Shown piece after piece: positions 6,538 to 6,683 of a DNA stretch of 6,683 bases. The number at the start of each line of letters is the position of its first letter. Positions within the stretch are counted from its first letter, which is position 1. The notes under the pieces are model-generated. The model ran no database searches. It saw only the letters and a program-made list of their open reading frames with translations, and had not been told where the DNA came from. The position numbers and the translations under genes were made by a program. The stretch comes from an uncultured Flavobacteriales bacterium (lineage in GTDB: Bacteria > Bacteroidota > Bacteroidia > Flavobacteriales_D > Crocinitomicaceae), in assembly GCA_903879765.1 (NCBI GenBank), contig CAIRMS010000083.1, forward strand, positions 1 through 6,683, read 5' to 3'.

Positions 6538-6683
6538 ATGAGAAAGAAGGTAATTCGCAAAAATGACTAGATTGGGGGAGTTTTTCGAGCAAATATTCAT
6601 CTTGGCGGAACTGCCTCTGTTATAAAAGTAACTCCAGAGGAAAAAAGAATTGCTATTCGAGCCACAAAAGCTATGGATTTGAA
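6538..6683 (+). pseudogene. RimK-type ATP-grasp ligase fragment, 5'-truncated with in-frame stop (runs off window)
   Basis: Translating from 6571 gives IGGVFRANIHLGGTASVI and then KVTPEEKRIAIRATKAMDL up to the window edge. This aligns to the ATP-grasp core of RimK (ribosomal protein S6 glutamate ligase family), whose E. coli member reads GDFRSNLHRGGAASV...TPQEREIAIKAARTMAL in the same order and spacing. The FR-N-H-GG-A motif and the TPEE helix are both kept. The same frame upstream holds KKVIRKND, plausibly the preceding strand, then a TAG at 6568-6570 and another TAG at 6526-6528. No start codon lies between the stop and the FRANIH motif, and the roughly 190 residues that should precede it (N-domain and ATP-binding subdomain) are missing: the promoter and start of the FISUMP gene occupy that place. 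It is therefore read as a broken remnant. The C-terminal part may continue to the right. A sequencing error could explain the stop but not the missing N-terminal half. Confidence 0.75.

Overview
The window looks like the chromosome of a Bacteroidota bacterium, probably of the Flavobacteriia type. It is AT-rich. It encodes a secreted protein ending in a gliding-motility-associated C-terminal (CHU_C, type B type-IX-secretion) sorting domain, a FISUMP-domain protein and a small outer-membrane beta-barrel protein. It also carries several copies of the Bacteroidota promoter -7 element (TAnnTTTG) with no Shine-Dalgarno sequences. The exact genus cannot be read from the sequence.

Layout, left to right. 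(1) 1-981, minus: the N-terminal 327 residues of an exported TPR-repeat protein whose end lies off the left edge. (2) 1104-2888, plus, divergent from it: a secreted multidomain protein (conserved SH-I-GGE N-terminal module, Calx-beta-like domain, Ig/PKD-like domain, CHU_C sorting domain). (3) A strong bidirectional hairpin terminator at 2903-2935. (4) 2995-3678, minus: an outer-membrane beta-barrel protein. (5) 3679-3966: an intergenic stretch with a palindrome and four 14-bp repeats at an exact 23-bp period, running into a promoter. (6) 3967-5133, plus: an AAA ATPase of the COG1373/DUF4143 type with intact Walker motifs and an apparently intact PD-(D/E)XK nuclease signature, followed by a hairpin terminator. 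(7) 5376-6428, minus: an exported FISUMP-domain protein with an acidic Tyr/Glu-rich linker and an unrecognised C-terminal domain. (8) 6538-6683, plus, running off the right edge: a broken fragment of a RimK-type ATP-grasp ligase with an in-frame stop.

The genes do not form an operon: each is on the opposite strand to its neighbour, and three have their own visible promoter. Four of the five intact or partial genes encode exported envelope or surface proteins. The ATPase is the exception: it is cytoplasmic, stands alone, and carries its own repeat-decorated promoter and its own terminator, so it looks like a self-contained accessory cassette. That cassette is the best candidate for something undescribed here. 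The right end, with a decayed RimK fragment beside a FISUMP gene, looks like an eroded region.
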